From: Notospermus geniculatus
Taxonomy: Eukaryota > Nemertea > Pilidiophora > Heteronemertea > Lineidae
Direction of reading: 5' to 3'
Assembly: GCA_002633025.1 (NCBI GenBank)
Contig: NMRB01001482.1
Location: 25,093-89,092 of the forward strand
Length of the DNA: 64,000 nucleotides
Shown: in pieces, positions 44,971 to 56,037 of the stretch
Position numbering within the stretch: the first letter of the stretch is position 1
Layout: the number at the start of each line of letters is the position of its first letter
Notes under the pieces: generated by a model
Database searches by the model: none
What the model was told of the DNA's origin: nothing
The model's input: the letters and a program-made list of their open reading frames with translations, nothing else
Made by a program: the position numbers and the translations under genes

Positions 44971-46520
44971 GTCCTTATTCACAAAGCATCCGTACGCTTT
45001 AACGGATCCGTTAAGCCTCCGTTACGGTTTGCGCCGTATTCACGAAGCATCCGTACATTTACGCATCCGCAGAACACGTGCGTAAAATAGCGAATTTTTG
45101 CGGGAACTCCAGGGTTCCCGTTAAGGCTTACGGATCTCCGTCGTGCATCTCAATTTAATACATTTAGCACTTGATTTTTCGTCCGCATCACGAAATGCCT
45201 AATTTTTACCCACAAATGATCATTTCTGCAGTGTACATAGTATACATGTATACATCGCTAAGTTTGGACTGAAAAAAATACATAGCGAGTATATATAGCG
45301 TTAAAACTTGTTCATTAATTTGGAAAAATCCCAGGTTTAGATATTCTGGCAGGGTGTCCTAGATATGTGATGTTGTTGTACAGCATGAAACGCCTAATTA
45401 TGTATTTTCAAATCCCGGCGTGGTACGCTATTTTAATGTGAATATCCATTGATTTCGTCTTGACGAAACGTTGTAAATGTTCTTAAACTGTTAGGAATAT
45501 CTTGCATTTGATCTCTTTATTTGCGGTGGCGTAGTATCAGGCTCGGCACAATCGGGGCGAATACTCCAGCTGTACTGGCCATTAACTTTGATGGCACCAA
45601 TCATATCAGTCACGATTCTAGGACGTCTACCCCAGACATTCCCCCNNNNNNNNNNNNNNNNNNNNNNNNNNNNNNNNNNNNNNNNNNNNNNNNNNNNNNN
45701 NNNNNNNNNNNNNNNNNNNNNNNNNNNNNNNNNNNNNNNNNNNNNNNNNNNNNNNNNNNNNNNNNNNNNNNNNNNNNNNNNNNNNNNNNNNNNNNNNNNN
45801 NNNNNNNNNNNNNNNNNNNNNNNNNNNNNNNNNNNNNNNNNNNNNNNNNNNNNNNNNNNNNNNNNNNNNNNNNNNNNNNNNNNNNNNNNNNNNNNNNNNN
45901 NNNNNNNNNNNNNNNNNNNNNNNNNNNNNNNNNNNNNNNNNNNNNNNNNNNNNNNNNNNNNNNNNNNNNNNNNNNNNNNNNNNNNNNNNNNNNNNNNNNN
46001 NNNNNNNNNNNNNNNNNNNNNNNNNNNNNNNNNNNNNNNNNNNNNNNNNNNNNNNNNNNNNNNNNNNNNNNNNNNNNNNNNNNNNNNNNNNNNNNNNNNN
46101 NNNNNNNNNNNNNNNNNNNNNNNNNNNNNNNNNNNNNNNNNNNNNNNNNNNNNNNNNNNNNNNNNNNNNNNNNNNNNNNNNNNNNNNNNNNNNNNNNNNN
46201 NNNNNNNNNNNNNNNNNNNNNNNNNNNNNNNNNNNNAATGCGTTTAAGAAATCATATGATTTTGACGTCACATCGAATGGATATGTTACATGTAGGCCTA
46301 ATTATCGTTAGCGTTAGTGTGGTTTCTTAAACTCACTAACACGCGAGGAGCTCTAGACTTACCGAATAACGGAACTCGGTAATCAGCGGATCTCCGCAAT
46401 TTAACGGATCTCTAACGGAACCTTTCGTGAATACGGCGTAGCGCAATTCTAACGGATCCGTTAGGCCACCCGTAAGGGCTTTTGCGGATCCGGTAATAGC
46501 GGAAGCTTTGTGAATAAGGT
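44971..46520. mobile_element. TIR element splitting a C2H2 finger; contains assembly gap
   Basis: The ends GTCCTTATTCACAAAGC and GCTTTGTGAATAAGGT are inverted, and subterminal blocks (CGTATTCACGAAGC, AACGGATCCGTTA) recur in both arms. CCCTGG lies on each side (44965-44970 and 46521-46526), so a 6-bp (or 5-bp) duplication is likely. The interior is mostly the 591-base N run, so I cannot tell if it encodes a transposase. Confidence 0.75.
45646..46236. other. Assembly gap (N run)
   Basis: 591 unresolved bases inside the TIR element. Confidence 1.
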
Positions 46521-47130
46521 CCCTGGTAGATACTTAACTGCTGCAAGTCAGCTTAGGCGCCATTCAAGGCGTCAGCATAGTGCACCGTGTTTTGTGATTC
46601 CCGCTTCCCTGCTATGCCTCATACTGGCACTCAAGCATCCAACAACACATCTGCCAGCATCCCATCAGCCAACATCTCCTTCAGTAGTGGTGATGTCAGT
46701 TACATGCCGAAGCCCACATGTACCGCACCAGCCAGCATCCCATCAGCCAACACCTCAATCAGCTATGATGTCAGTTACATGCCGAAGCCGCCGATAAAAT
46801 GTACCCCAGCAGCCAGTATCCCATCAGCCAACATCTCAATCAGCGGTGATGTCAGTCAGTTACATACCAAAGCCGCCGACAACATGTACCGCGTCAGCAG
46901 GTATTCCATCAGCCAACAACACCTTCAGTAGTGCTGATGTCAGTTAATACAAGCCGAATACCACATGTACCGCACAAGCCAGTATCCCATCAGCTAACAC
47001 CTCAATCAGCTGTGATGTCAGTTACATGCCAAAGCCGCCGACAAAATCGCACCAGCCAATATGCCAAAGCCGACAACAGGTACTACACCTGCCAGCATCT
47101 CATCAGCCAAGCCGACAAGACGTATCACTG
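46521..47130 (+). pseudogene. C2H2 finger right part and repetitive coding-like tract
   Basis: It opens with the rest of the C2H2 finger, then carries a minisatellite (about 46631-47110). In one frame the repeat reads IPSANxSxSxDVSYMPKP with a period of about 30-36 residues. Frames shift between repeats, so the tract is not one ORF. This lies between the zinc finger and the coding piece at 47131. Confidence 0.45.
46631..47110 (+). repeat. Minisatellite, roughly 100-bp unit
   Basis: Units share CAGCATCCCATCAGCCAACA, CTCAATCAGC, GATGTCAGTTACATGCC and GAAGCC. Four to five units, diverged and of unequal length. Confidence 0.8.
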
Positions 47131-47301
47131 ACATACATGACATATGCCCGTAGCCGAACCTACTTCAGCCACAACCAATGCCAATTTGCAGCCGACATCA
47201 TCCTCGCATCCTTCTCACCTTGGTCTCCTTTTCAATGATGATGAATGTGTAGACCAAAACAACAACTCGCATTTCTCCTTCGGGAATGAGGATGCATATA
47301 C
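47131..47301 (+). pseudogene. Coding segment cut by element 47302-50126, left part
   Basis: An open frame reads ATTNANLQPTSSSHPSHLGL, LFNDDECVDQNNNSHFSF and NEDAYT before the insertion. The same frame carries on at 50136 after one target copy. Ser/Asn-rich, no known domain. It may be part of the same protein as the split zinc finger upstream. Confidence 0.45.
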
Positions 47302-50126
47302 GGTCGGGTGACAAACGCGGAAGGCGGAACGCCGGATTACGGACGGCAGACGGCGGATGGCGGATCTCGGAAGGCGGAATATGTGGTTGTGTATGGGCAG
47401 TTATATCCGCAAAAAGTAGATGTTGGCAAAATAGAGACGTAGGTTACAAAATCAGCGACGTGCTTTTAGAAAACAGCCGTAACAAGACAAAGATGTTCTT
47501 TAACAAAACAGAGACGTTTAGCTGTGATTTGGAGTCGTTCACAAAGGAGACGTTGGGTGGCGCTCGTGGCAGTTAAAGGTGAACTAGCCATTATTTACCT
47601 CCTGTCCAGACAAATTTTAATGAGGTACGAATTTGATTGGATGTTGGTGCATGGTGATGTCCCATCATGCCTCAGCATGAATTAAGATGAAAGGTGGCGC
47701 TGCGACCGCTTTCCTGAAAATCGGTATTTACTGTAGTTGAGCCCTGTGGGTTGATGTTTTTTTTAAATTCCTTCGCAGTGCATTATTACTAGGATGTGTC
47801 TATAAAACGTCTGGCTCAAAACTAAAATAATAGGTGGCGTTGCTGAGATATTAATACATTTACGTTTTTGGTCATAAGTTCTGAATGGGTTAACATATTG
47901 ACGTAATTCTAGTACGTTCATCATTTACACATGCCAAAAAAGTCGGTCACGTGACCAAGTTATGTTTATCTCCGCTTGGTTGGGATAGCGCCACTAGTTG
48001 GAGGAAGGAAGGCCCAGGAAGTCCAAGCATTCTAATTTACTGAAAAAGATGAGGAAGAGGTCAATGCGGAAAGTTGCATTATGTAGCCTATGGATGCAGA
48101 GATATGTGTAAATAATGAATGTACAAGAATTAGGTCAATATGTTAACCCATTCAGAACTGATGACCAAAACGTAAAATCATTAATACCTCAGCAGCGCCA
48201 TCTATTATTTTAGTTTTGCGCCCGACGTTCTGTAGATACATCCAAATACCTAATGCACTGCGACGGAATTTTAAAAAAGGCCGGGTTTATTTGGCAAGCA
48301 TGCTTGCCGAGCAGTTCCTTTTTTCGTCCTTATTTAGCAAGCATGCTTGCCATCTAATGCTGAAAAATGTCCCTATTTGGCAAGCATGTCATGCCCCCTA
48401 ATGAATATTAATCAGGACATGTGCTTGCCATATTATTCAGCACGTTTGGCTATTGGGCAAGCAAATACGTCAGTGTTGTTTGTTATAAATTCCTTGTTTG
48501 TTATAACCTTGGAGGAACTTGTAACCTATCCAGGTACAAGCAAGGGCCAAGGGAGATCGGGGGGGGGGGCACAGTTACACAGAGTAAAAAACCTCATGTC
48601 CATGTTGTACTTTTTGGACGGAAAATTTGAGAGGCACGGCGCTGATTTTTGGCACGGGCGGGAGCGATAGTATTTTTTTATCTTGAACTTACTTAACGGA
48701 ACCCAAACAACAATATTCATGTCAATGGCACCCTCACCTAGTTACTGAGCATTGACTACTCTGGCCAGTGAGACCACCATCCGGCAGTCGTTTGTTGGCA
48801 CCTTCCACTGTTCGGATCTACTTTTGTACGAAAACACAAAACGTTTCTTCTTGATATGCCTTTTCGGAGAAAAAGGAAAAAAAACAAGAAAAACGAAAAA
48901 AATGAAGAAAAAAAGAAAAAAACATGCATGTGATCACGCAAGTTTCGTACCCGCGACATTGTGGTTGCTGGCCCATCACTCTTTGCACTGGGCTAATCAA
49001 CTGGTTGCAGATATGCGGTGGGCATTTATTAACTGGTTCAGGACAATGCAGGTAACTCGTCGTTTTAAGCCAAACTTGGCGTACTTTTTGGCAAACCAGG
49101 GTCGATAAATAACCACTTTCTTCTGAAAATCGCTTGTAGGTGGCTCCTTTCCGCACGGCCCCCTCTACTAAACGATATTTTCTGCCCTACCAGCTGCTCT
49201 GGGAGCGCTGCATAATTAATGAGCTAGACGTGCATCCAAGACCTACGTTTACTGCATTCACAGCAGGTAACTGTGCAAATAAACAGTTCGATGCCTTTAA
49301 CGCCGTCTTAAAATCCTCGTTGGAGGCATAGCCTACTCTCAATCGCAACTTTTCGATGCCTTTTGGCGAGGGCTGCGACGGCGAGTCGGAGGACGCCATC
49401 TTGATCTTCTGTTTGCATAATTAATGGAGTCTAATTAATATTCATTATTGTCTGCTTGCCATCTAAGACCAAATTTCTGTAATTCGGCAAGCATTTGCTT
49501 GCCAAATAACCACTTCCTTTAAAAAAATACTTACCAATGGGGCTCAACTACAGTGAAAACCGATTTTCACGAAAGCGATCGCAGCGCCCCCTTTCATCTT
49601 AATTCATGCTGAGGCATTATGGGACATCACCATGCACCAACATCCAAACAAATTCGACCTCATTAAAATTTGTCTGGACAGGAGGTAAATAACGGCTAGT
49701 TCACCTTTAACTGCAACGAGCGCCACCCAACGTCTCATTAATGAACGACTCCTAATTATGTCAACGTCTGTGTTTGGCGTACCATTCAAAATTATTGCTA
49801 CGTTTAAAAAAATATGCACGTCTCTGATGACGCACGTCTCCAAATTCTGTTCACGACTCGAGTTCCACCGAACGTCTCTTTTGTGAACGACTCCAAATCA
49901 CAGCTGAACGTCTATGTTTTGTTACAGATCGTCTTCGTTTTGCAAAAGAACGTCTCTGTTTTCTAAAAGCACGTCTATGATTTTTGAATCTACGTCTATG
50001 TTTTGTCAACGTCTACTTTTTGCGGATATAACCGCCCATAGGTGGCCCCATTCCGGCGTCCGCCATCCGCCCTCCGGCGTCCGGATCCGGCGTCCGCCAT
50101 CCGCCATCCGCGTTTGTCACTCGACC
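47302..50126. mobile_element. Large AGACGT-box TIR element, copy 2, 9-bp TSD
   Basis: The outer ends GGTCGGGTGACAAACGCGG and CCGCGTTTGTCACTCGACC, then GC-rich GGCGGATGGCGGA-type repeats, then GTTATATCCGCAAAAAGTAG and the AGACGT ladder. TGCATATAC (47293-47301) and TCCATATAC (50127-50135) form a 9-bp TSD with one mismatch. It contains the insertion at 48279-49517. Non-coding. The nine-base footprint and long arms suggest a Mutator-like relative. Confidence 0.85.
48279..49517. mobile_element. 1239-bp TIR element, TTATTTGGCAAGCA ends, 9-bp TSD
   Basis: The imperfect TIR includes TTATTTGGCAAGCA at both ends with repeated GGCAAGCATGCTTGCC words inside. TTTAAAAAA flanks it on both sides (48270-48278 and 49518-49526). 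The equivalent place in copy 1 (35350-35365) is unoccupied. Short ORFs inside lack any domain. Confidence 0.8.
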
Positions 50127-50330
50127 TCCATATACCACGTACAATACCGACAGGAGCGATAATAGACCAGTGCATCTGCCCTTTTCGTCAAAACCAGACG
50201 CACCACCATCCAGTAGCCCAACACTGCGATCGTTATTAAGTACTGTTCAGCGGTTGGAAAATGAAGTGAACTCCTTAAGACAGAGAGTGACTTACTTGGT
50301 GCTTATTTATCATTCATGAATTGAATTTAC
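50127..50330 (+). pseudogene. Coding segment cut by element, right part, coiled coil
   Basis: Continues the frame of 47131-47301: TYNTDRSDNRPVHLPFSSKP, then STVQRLENEVNSLRQRVT, a short heptad-type coiled coil, and a stop at 50329. Coiled coils of this kind commonly precede the catalytic part of HARBI/ISL2EU-like transposases, but nothing catalytic is seen here. Confidence 0.45.
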
Positions 50331-51519
50331 TTTCATACTTCATCAGGTCGTTGTAAAAAGTATCCAATTCAGAAGTACACCACATTTGTTTACATTATTC
50401 ACATTTTGATCTGTTTTTGATGGTTCATCAAAATTCCCGAAGTGAGCCAACTACCCTGTACAATGGCAAGACAAATGTAAGTCAAAATACTTACAATTGA
50501 CATCATCAATTCACCAACACTAAATGGTACAACAGTCAGTGCGTGACTTTGCCAACATACACACCTATTTATATTGCACAGATACTATGATAATCAACAT
50601 GAATAATTAATAATACTAATTAATAATTAAATACGTCATTTGTCAAAGACCACCAATTCCGTGTAAGCTGTGTTACGGAACACCCGGCATGCGGAAGTGG
50701 TATATGCTGTGCATTTTCACATACAACATTATATTCAGCAATTTATTAACCCATACAAGGCAAGTTGTGAACCCTGTCACCGCCAGGTTCATCCAGTGCT
50801 TAACTCATCTGCCCCCAGGTTTCAGCAGACAGTATCCTGTGTTGAAGTTTTCTAAAAGCTTTGGAAATAAAATGCAAAGAATTGTAATTGTTCAGAGGAA
50901 CAACCTTTCTTCTAATATTTTTCAATCAATACCAGAGGATGTGAAAAAAAATTGGACAGAAGATGCTGTGTTGGAGTCCGGGAGCAGATGAGTTAAATCC
51001 ATGAAGTTTGAAATGCAACACATCACTACATGTGCATGCACACTGTTGCGTCAAATGACAATGTCTGTGCCGTGTGCTGGCATGTTTACCGCAGTAAAGC
51101 AAAATGTCACCCTTTGAAAGCAATGTTGCCCTCGGCTGGTGCCTCGGACAACATGGCTTTCTTGGCGGGACATTTTACTGGGTGAGGTCAAATATTTACT
51201 AAAACTGGATTGAGTTATCGTAGAGTTTACTCCAAGCCCGAAAAATTGGTTGCTCAACCCAACAGTGAATGTAATTAGTAAATGTAAGGCTTGACTAGGC
51301 TGGAAGGAAAGGGGTTTTATAAATTATAGCTTGGAGCAATTAAACTAACAGTATAATTCCCCCAAGGGTAATTTATAATAAGAAAATGTATGAAAAGATG
51401 ATGACAAAATAGACATATAAAAAAAGAAATGAAGGGCAAGGGCCAAGGTAATAAGAAAGAAAGAGGCTGCGAAAATAAAGAATGGCGTAAAAGATGAAAA
51501 AGAAAGGAAGCCTATGTGA
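50331..51519. other. No clear gene
   Basis: A 100-codon ORF at 50689-50991 has no recognised family. Its first 60 or so bases resemble 28920-28965, hinting at shared repeat content. The rest is AT-rich. Confidence 0.3.
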
Positions 51520-51860
51520 ACGGCAACTGCAAACCACTGACCAAAGAAAAATTAGAAAGAGGCAATGGAAGACAAAGGCCTAGAAAGAGGACCCCTGTCC
51601 TCCACAGAAAAGGGCCTACTCAAAGGACAAAAAAAGGGGGCTGCAAACCACTGACCAACGAACGAATAGGAGAAGAGCATGGAAGACAAAGGCCTAGATA
51701 GAGGACCCCTGTCCTCCAGAGAAAAGGGCCTACTAATTTAGCAAATTTTGCAAAGCACTGACCAACGAGCAAAATGGGAGAAGAAAAATGGAAGACAAGG
51801 CCTAGAAAGAGGACTCTGTCCCCGGTCCTGTCCTCCAAAGAAACGGACCTACTAAAGGGA
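51520..51860 (+). repeat. Tandem repeat, about 115-bp unit
   Basis: About three units sharing TGCAAACCACTGACCAACGA, GGAAGACAAAGGCCTAGA, GGACCCCTGTCCTCCA and AAAGGGCCTACT. Similar wording at about 57520-57640 inside the Penelope-like insertion suggests a common source. Confidence 0.75.
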
Positions 51861-52143
51861 AAAAAATAATCTGATAATCTAGGTGTAGATGAAGACCAGT
51901 AAACAATTTGTATGTATTTTCTTGCTACACATTTCACAATTCTGAATCTATTATGTTTGATGGAAATCTATTTGTTTCCACTTCTTTTGAAAATTTGTTT
52001 CCATTTCTTTCCAATTTTGTTCCCAGCCCAGACTGGTTCGTTGCCTTACTTTTTGGCCAGTAAACATCCTTACTTGTCAACTTGTATTTTTGTGTTCTTG
52101 ATGATTGAATGTGACGGCTGATACTTTTCTCCACTTGTTTCAG

Positions 52144-52195
52144 ATCAGTACCTTGGCATTGATTGGTGGCCAGGGTCTAAGCAGTATTATAAAAG
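52144..52195 (+). other. Possible mini-exon
   Basis: The acceptor CTCCACTTGTTTCAG and the donor AAAAG|GTATAA bound 52 bases coding QYLGIDWWPGSKQYYK in one phase. The signals are good but the segment is too short to identify. Confidence 0.2.
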
Positions 52196-52210
52196 GTATA
52201 ATGAGCCACC

Positions 52211-52524
52211 TATAGTACGTTTAAGTCATCTGGAGCTCGATGGGCGGACCTTCGGTTGTCAGGCAGACCTTGGTATTGTTAGTGAAGTCTGGCTATTGAC
52301 ATGCGTTTTATTGACAGGACACTTCCAGCCAATCCCACGCTTGTGCCTGTGTTCAATTTCAAATCAAGGTCTAGTTGTATGTTCTATTTCAAACCAAGGT
52401 TCAGCTTGTTAAAAACAATGTGCGTTGAACCGTTTAGAGTAAACCCTAAGTTCATTGTGGTCTAGTTACTAAGGGTTTGATTGACATACGCCCATCGAGC
52501 TCCAGATGACTTAAACGTACTATA
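52211..52524. mobile_element. MITE with perfect 36-bp TIRs
   Basis: TATAGTACGTTTAAGTCATC and the following 16 bases are exactly inverted at 52489-52524. The interior is non-coding. Terminal TATA may include a TA or TATA target duplication. The exact identity of the ends suggests a recent insertion. Confidence 0.9.
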
Positions 52525-52529
52525 ATCAC

Positions 52530-52674
52530 CTGTTCTCTGGTAGTTCAAACAGTTCGACAACATTGTGGACGTCATCAATAGTGAGAACTCTGAAAACAAC
52601 TTTTGCTTGAAATGCAATGTTTTGAGTAACAAGAACTTGGTAGACAAACTCTAACATCGTATACGGTGGCGGAT
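52530..52674 (-). CDS. Candidate internal exon, unknown gene
   Basis: On the minus strand a strong acceptor (CACTTCTTTTCGCAG) and donor (GAACAG|GTGATT) bound 145 bases. The peptide begins DPPPYTMLEFVYQVLVTQNI, continues as mixed hydrophobic strands (AKVVFRVLTIDDVHNVV) and ends ELFELPEN. It has the look of real protein but no family is recognised. The MITE at 52211-52524 lies immediately next to its donor. Confidence 0.45.
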
Positions 52675-52720
52675 CTGCGAAAAGAAGTGAAACGGGTGAC
52701 CGGATATGAGCCCAAGGTGA

Positions 52721-53400
52721 GTGTTTATTCTCGAGATTTTTTATATTAATTGGCCCCATATGCGTAGACCTTTTCGCTTTCTGCTTTCAGGGGCTCCCTT
52801 AGCGGGCCCTAGTGGACTGACAATCTACGTGGGAAGCAGGGGTGGAAGGGTCTGCCCTTACATGATACAATCCGAGTCTTGTTTCCCTTGGTTTAATACT
52901 GGACTCTTTAAGAGGCAAATATCGTGTCGTATGTATATTAGTGGTCCATCGCAAGCTATGATTAATAGGTTTCAGGGTTTGGGCTCGTTGGATGGATTCC
53001 CCGTTCCACAGTGCGGATTTTGACTCCTCTACATGTAAGGGTAGATCCGCTCGCCACACCCTGCTCTCACGTCTCCAGGGTTCTTGGGCTCGGTAACGCT
53101 CTTAGTCCATTCTCAGGCTATGGTTCTATTGCAGGTTCTGCTGGACATGGCCAACTTAGAGGTTGATCTGAAAGGCTTGCAGCGTCTGTCACACTGCGTG
53201 GTGTTGCAGGCAAACTTAACGGGTGCACCGGTGGACCAATGCTTGGCCTCGTCTTCGCCTAAGCCAGGAACATCGGGGTCCGAGGTTCAGAAGGAACAGA
53301 AGGTGGTAAAAGGGCAAAGTAGTAAACGAGTATTTGTTGTCATAAACCAAGGCAGTGTCTAGAATTTAATATTCTCTCTACACCGGGTCAGTGGGGACAT
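52721..53400. other. ORFs of doubtful status
   Basis: Open frames at 52721-53023 and 53084-53362 on the plus strand are of moderate length but show no domain, splice support or repeat match that I recognise. Confidence 0.2.
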
Positions 53401-53762
53401 GTGCTTCAGCCCAAGTAGGCGCTGATGGTTTGCGCCCTTGGGTGGTGGTAAGCATCACTGATATCGTCCGGAATAATATTTTCTGTTCATCTTTGTTCGC
53501 CGCACATGTCACCGTGGCGGCTGTAAACACGATTTCTTTGGTCTGTATGCTTGGGCGATGATGTGGCAGTCAGGGTAATTGTATATTGATGGAACAGAGG
53601 TAGCCCTTGTGGGGTGTAGCTTTGTAAGACCTGGGCATGTAGCTAAGTTGCCTTTATTTGAATAGTCCCCCTTGGTATGTTTGTAGTCAACTTCCACTAT
53701 TCATTAGTTCGAACAGTTCGAGTTTAGTTGGGAAACGTTGGCGGAAACGGGTCTAAAGCTTA

Positions 53763-54369
53763 ATGAATGCCCCGCCTCGGTTCGCCTATTTATCGGTCGT
53801 AGGTTCAGTCGATGTTGCATATCTTTCAGAGTATCCAGTAGTTAGACTGCTTGGCAATGTTGAATTACATGATGGAAGAGCTGTCACAATTGCTAATGCA
53901 GATTTGAAAAAGTTTGATTCTCTCTCACTCTTTCCAGTGTTGTCGAAGTTGACAGGCTTGGGCACCGACGGCGCCTCAATAATGGTAGGGAGAAAGGGAG
54001 GCGTAGGGAAGTTGTTGAAGGATATATGCTCCCCATGTTTGCAGCAGATACATTGTGTCTGCCACCGGAAAAAAATTGGCATCTTCAGGAGCAATGAAAG
54101 CAGACCCATTTGTTGTTGAGTTTTTCTCTGGGTTGTGGTCAGTGTGGAAATTCTACTCCGACTCATCAGTGAGGTACAAGAAATTACGTGCACTACAAGC
54201 TGAGTTGCATGAGCCAGTCTTGAAACTGCAGGAACCGACTGGACTTAGATGGCTCTGCCTCAGTCACCTGGAACCAATCACACCAATTGTGAACCAAATA
54301 CTAATAGATGACAATCATTTGGAACTAATTAGCACTGAAAACGCCACTGTTCTAGGTTTAAGGATCTGA
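53763..54369 (+). pseudogene. hAT-like transposase relic (KIAA1586/ZMYM-type)
   Basis: The first frame has LTGLGTDGASIMVGRKGGV and IHCVCHR, the conserved GxDGAxxMxG and HCxxHR boxes of hAT-type transposases related to KIAA1586 and DUF4371 proteins (D at residue 69 of the frame). After a frameshift at about 54065, KLASSGAMKADPFVVEF, VRYKKLRALQAELHEP and GLRWLCLSHLEPI follow, including the usual TRWL-type box with G-L-R-W-L. No dimerisation tail is present. It is a truncated, frame-broken copy. Confidence 0.75.
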
Positions 54370-54402
54370 TATGATATCAAATCCCTTAACCTTGAACAGT
54401 GG
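54344..54402. repeat. 59-nt perfect-looking hairpin
   Basis: CCACTGTTCTAGGTTTAAGG faces CCTTAACCTTGAACAGTGG around a GATATCATATC-like centre, with two small mismatches. It is placed at the point where the hAT reading frame ends. Confidence 0.7.
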
Positions 54403-54920
54403 TGTCACGACATATTATGTCTTGGCAGAAGACAGACTGCCAGCTCATTTTCGTTAATTCTTGTTGTTGAAAACAGGCATAAGTAGCCAGACTATAATGT
54501 GTCATGTACGGAAATTCTGTGCATTCTATTGCATAACGCCCTCAAAATCCCTCATTCTTCAACCTAAACTCCCAAAAAATCCCCACATTTTGAACGAAAA
54601 ATTCCTAAAATTATCTCTAATTTGTTCAAATAGTGAGTGCCATGCCTGCTATGCATGCTACTGACAAACTAGTCTTACCAGCCTGTGCATTTTATCCTCC
54701 TGCATCGCTGCAGATGTAAAAACTTCTCCTACAACCCATCAACCAAAAGCTGATGTGACATTTTACTAGTATTATCCCTCATTCTACATAATAGTAGCCG
54801 TTACCCATATGTGCTACACTACACTGCCACCATTTAATGTAGGCTACTTCCTTTCATACTATACATGTAAGAGAACCAACATTCCATATCACTGCCATAA
54901 CGCCTGCTGAAATTTCTGCC
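54403..54920. other. No gene seen
   Basis: AT-rich sequence between the hAT relic and the Gln/His-rich segment; no feature recognised. Confidence 0.4.
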
Positions 54921-54921
54921 A

Positions 54922-55166
54922 ATGCACCACGCTACGACACCAACGCCCAACCACCAGCTAGACTTTAGGTACAGGTTGCCGTTGACAGGCTATGCCAGCA
55001 AATCCAACAACCAGCCACCACACCAAGTGCTGCAGCACATGCTCCACAATCTGCAGCAGCATGTCCAGCAGCACCCGCTGCAGCACGTTGAGCACCACCA
55101 CCACAGGACATGATCCAGCAACATCCACCATTCATCTTTATCAACACTGAAATTTAGGTGGATTAT
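54922..55166 (+). other. Gln/His-rich coding-like segment
   Basis: CAG/CTG-rich: one frame reads HQVLQHMLHNLQQHVQQHPL and another an Ala/Pro-rich run followed by PQDMIQQHPPFIFINTEI. The last 95 bases are repeated at 55940-56037. Confidence 0.35.
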
Positions 55167-56037
55167 ACAGAGTACTCCTGGATCCAGGGGGTGTTTGCAT
55201 GCAAAAAAGTGCCACTCAGTTTCTAACTTGATCTGAATAGAGGACCATCTGGGACATCATAAAAATCAAGGTGGACATTCAGTCCACTGGCAGCAAGGTA
55301 GATATTCAATGATTTATGCTGGACGTCGGCTTTCAAAATGACGCCAAAAATTTGGGGTAGGGGAAATACAATTTGATCTAGAACGGTCAATATTTGATGG
55401 AATTTGATGGTTAACCACTCAAATGAAAGCACTCAGCATCAGCTTTACAATGATTGGTAAAGCATTCTGATTGGTCAAGATTTTAAACGGCCTCAACCCA
55501 CTTATGTTTTATGAATGGTGCGTATGTCTCAAACTTGTGGACGACAACGGATTTAGGCACGTAAAGTACCTTCTGGAAGAGTATTTCCTTAATCATAAGT
55601 GTACTCTGTACGCCTTCCATGTTGGCAACTGCAGGTACGAATACATTGACGGCACTGTCAGGACATATATAAGCACCGAGACTACAGGAATTAAAAAGGT
55701 AAGATTGCAATCAAGGTGTACGCTACGCCCGAAATGATTTCAAAACTCGCGGTTCAGAGACTTCAGTACAAGTGTCATGACCATTTTGGTTCCGGAAGCC
55801 AACGCCAGGGCTAGCCCTAGCGGCGGCTTCGGGAACCAAAATTGTGTCATGATATTCTTGCCTGGGTACGAGGTTGAAGTCAGGCGGCGTTGTACTTTGT
55901 GACGTCATCATTTTTGCGGTACTTAATTCACGATAATGCCACCCGCTGCAGCACGTTGAGTACCACCACCACCACAGGACATGATCCAGCAACATCCACC
56001 ATTCATCATTATCAACACTGAAATTTAGGTGGATTAG
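55073..56037 (+). repeat. Direct duplication of about 95 bp flanking 55167-55939
   Basis: CACCCGCTGCAGCACGTTGA to GAAATTTAGGTGGATTA appears at 55073-55166 and again at 55940-56037 with a few changes (one extra CAC and one substitution). The segment between holds the exon at 55471. It could be a segmental duplication or a recombination product. Confidence 0.75.
55471..55698 (+). CDS. Candidate exon, unknown protein
   Basis: An open frame whose peptide includes NPLMFYEWCVCLKLVDDNGF, RHVKYLLEEYFL, then CRYEYIDGTVRTYIST, ending at a strong donor (AAAAAG|GTAAGA). The composition resembles a globular protein. The start is uncertain. It may belong to a transposon or host gene; the family is not recognised. 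Confidence 0.35.

Noticed and set aside
45521-46330. Long ORFs across 45.5-46.3 kb
   Set aside because: They are produced by the N gap and have no real sequence support.
48752-49108. 118-codon ORF with a poly-lysine run as a gene
   Set aside because: The lysine run is a poly-A/AG low-complexity tract inside a TIR element; no domain or splice support.
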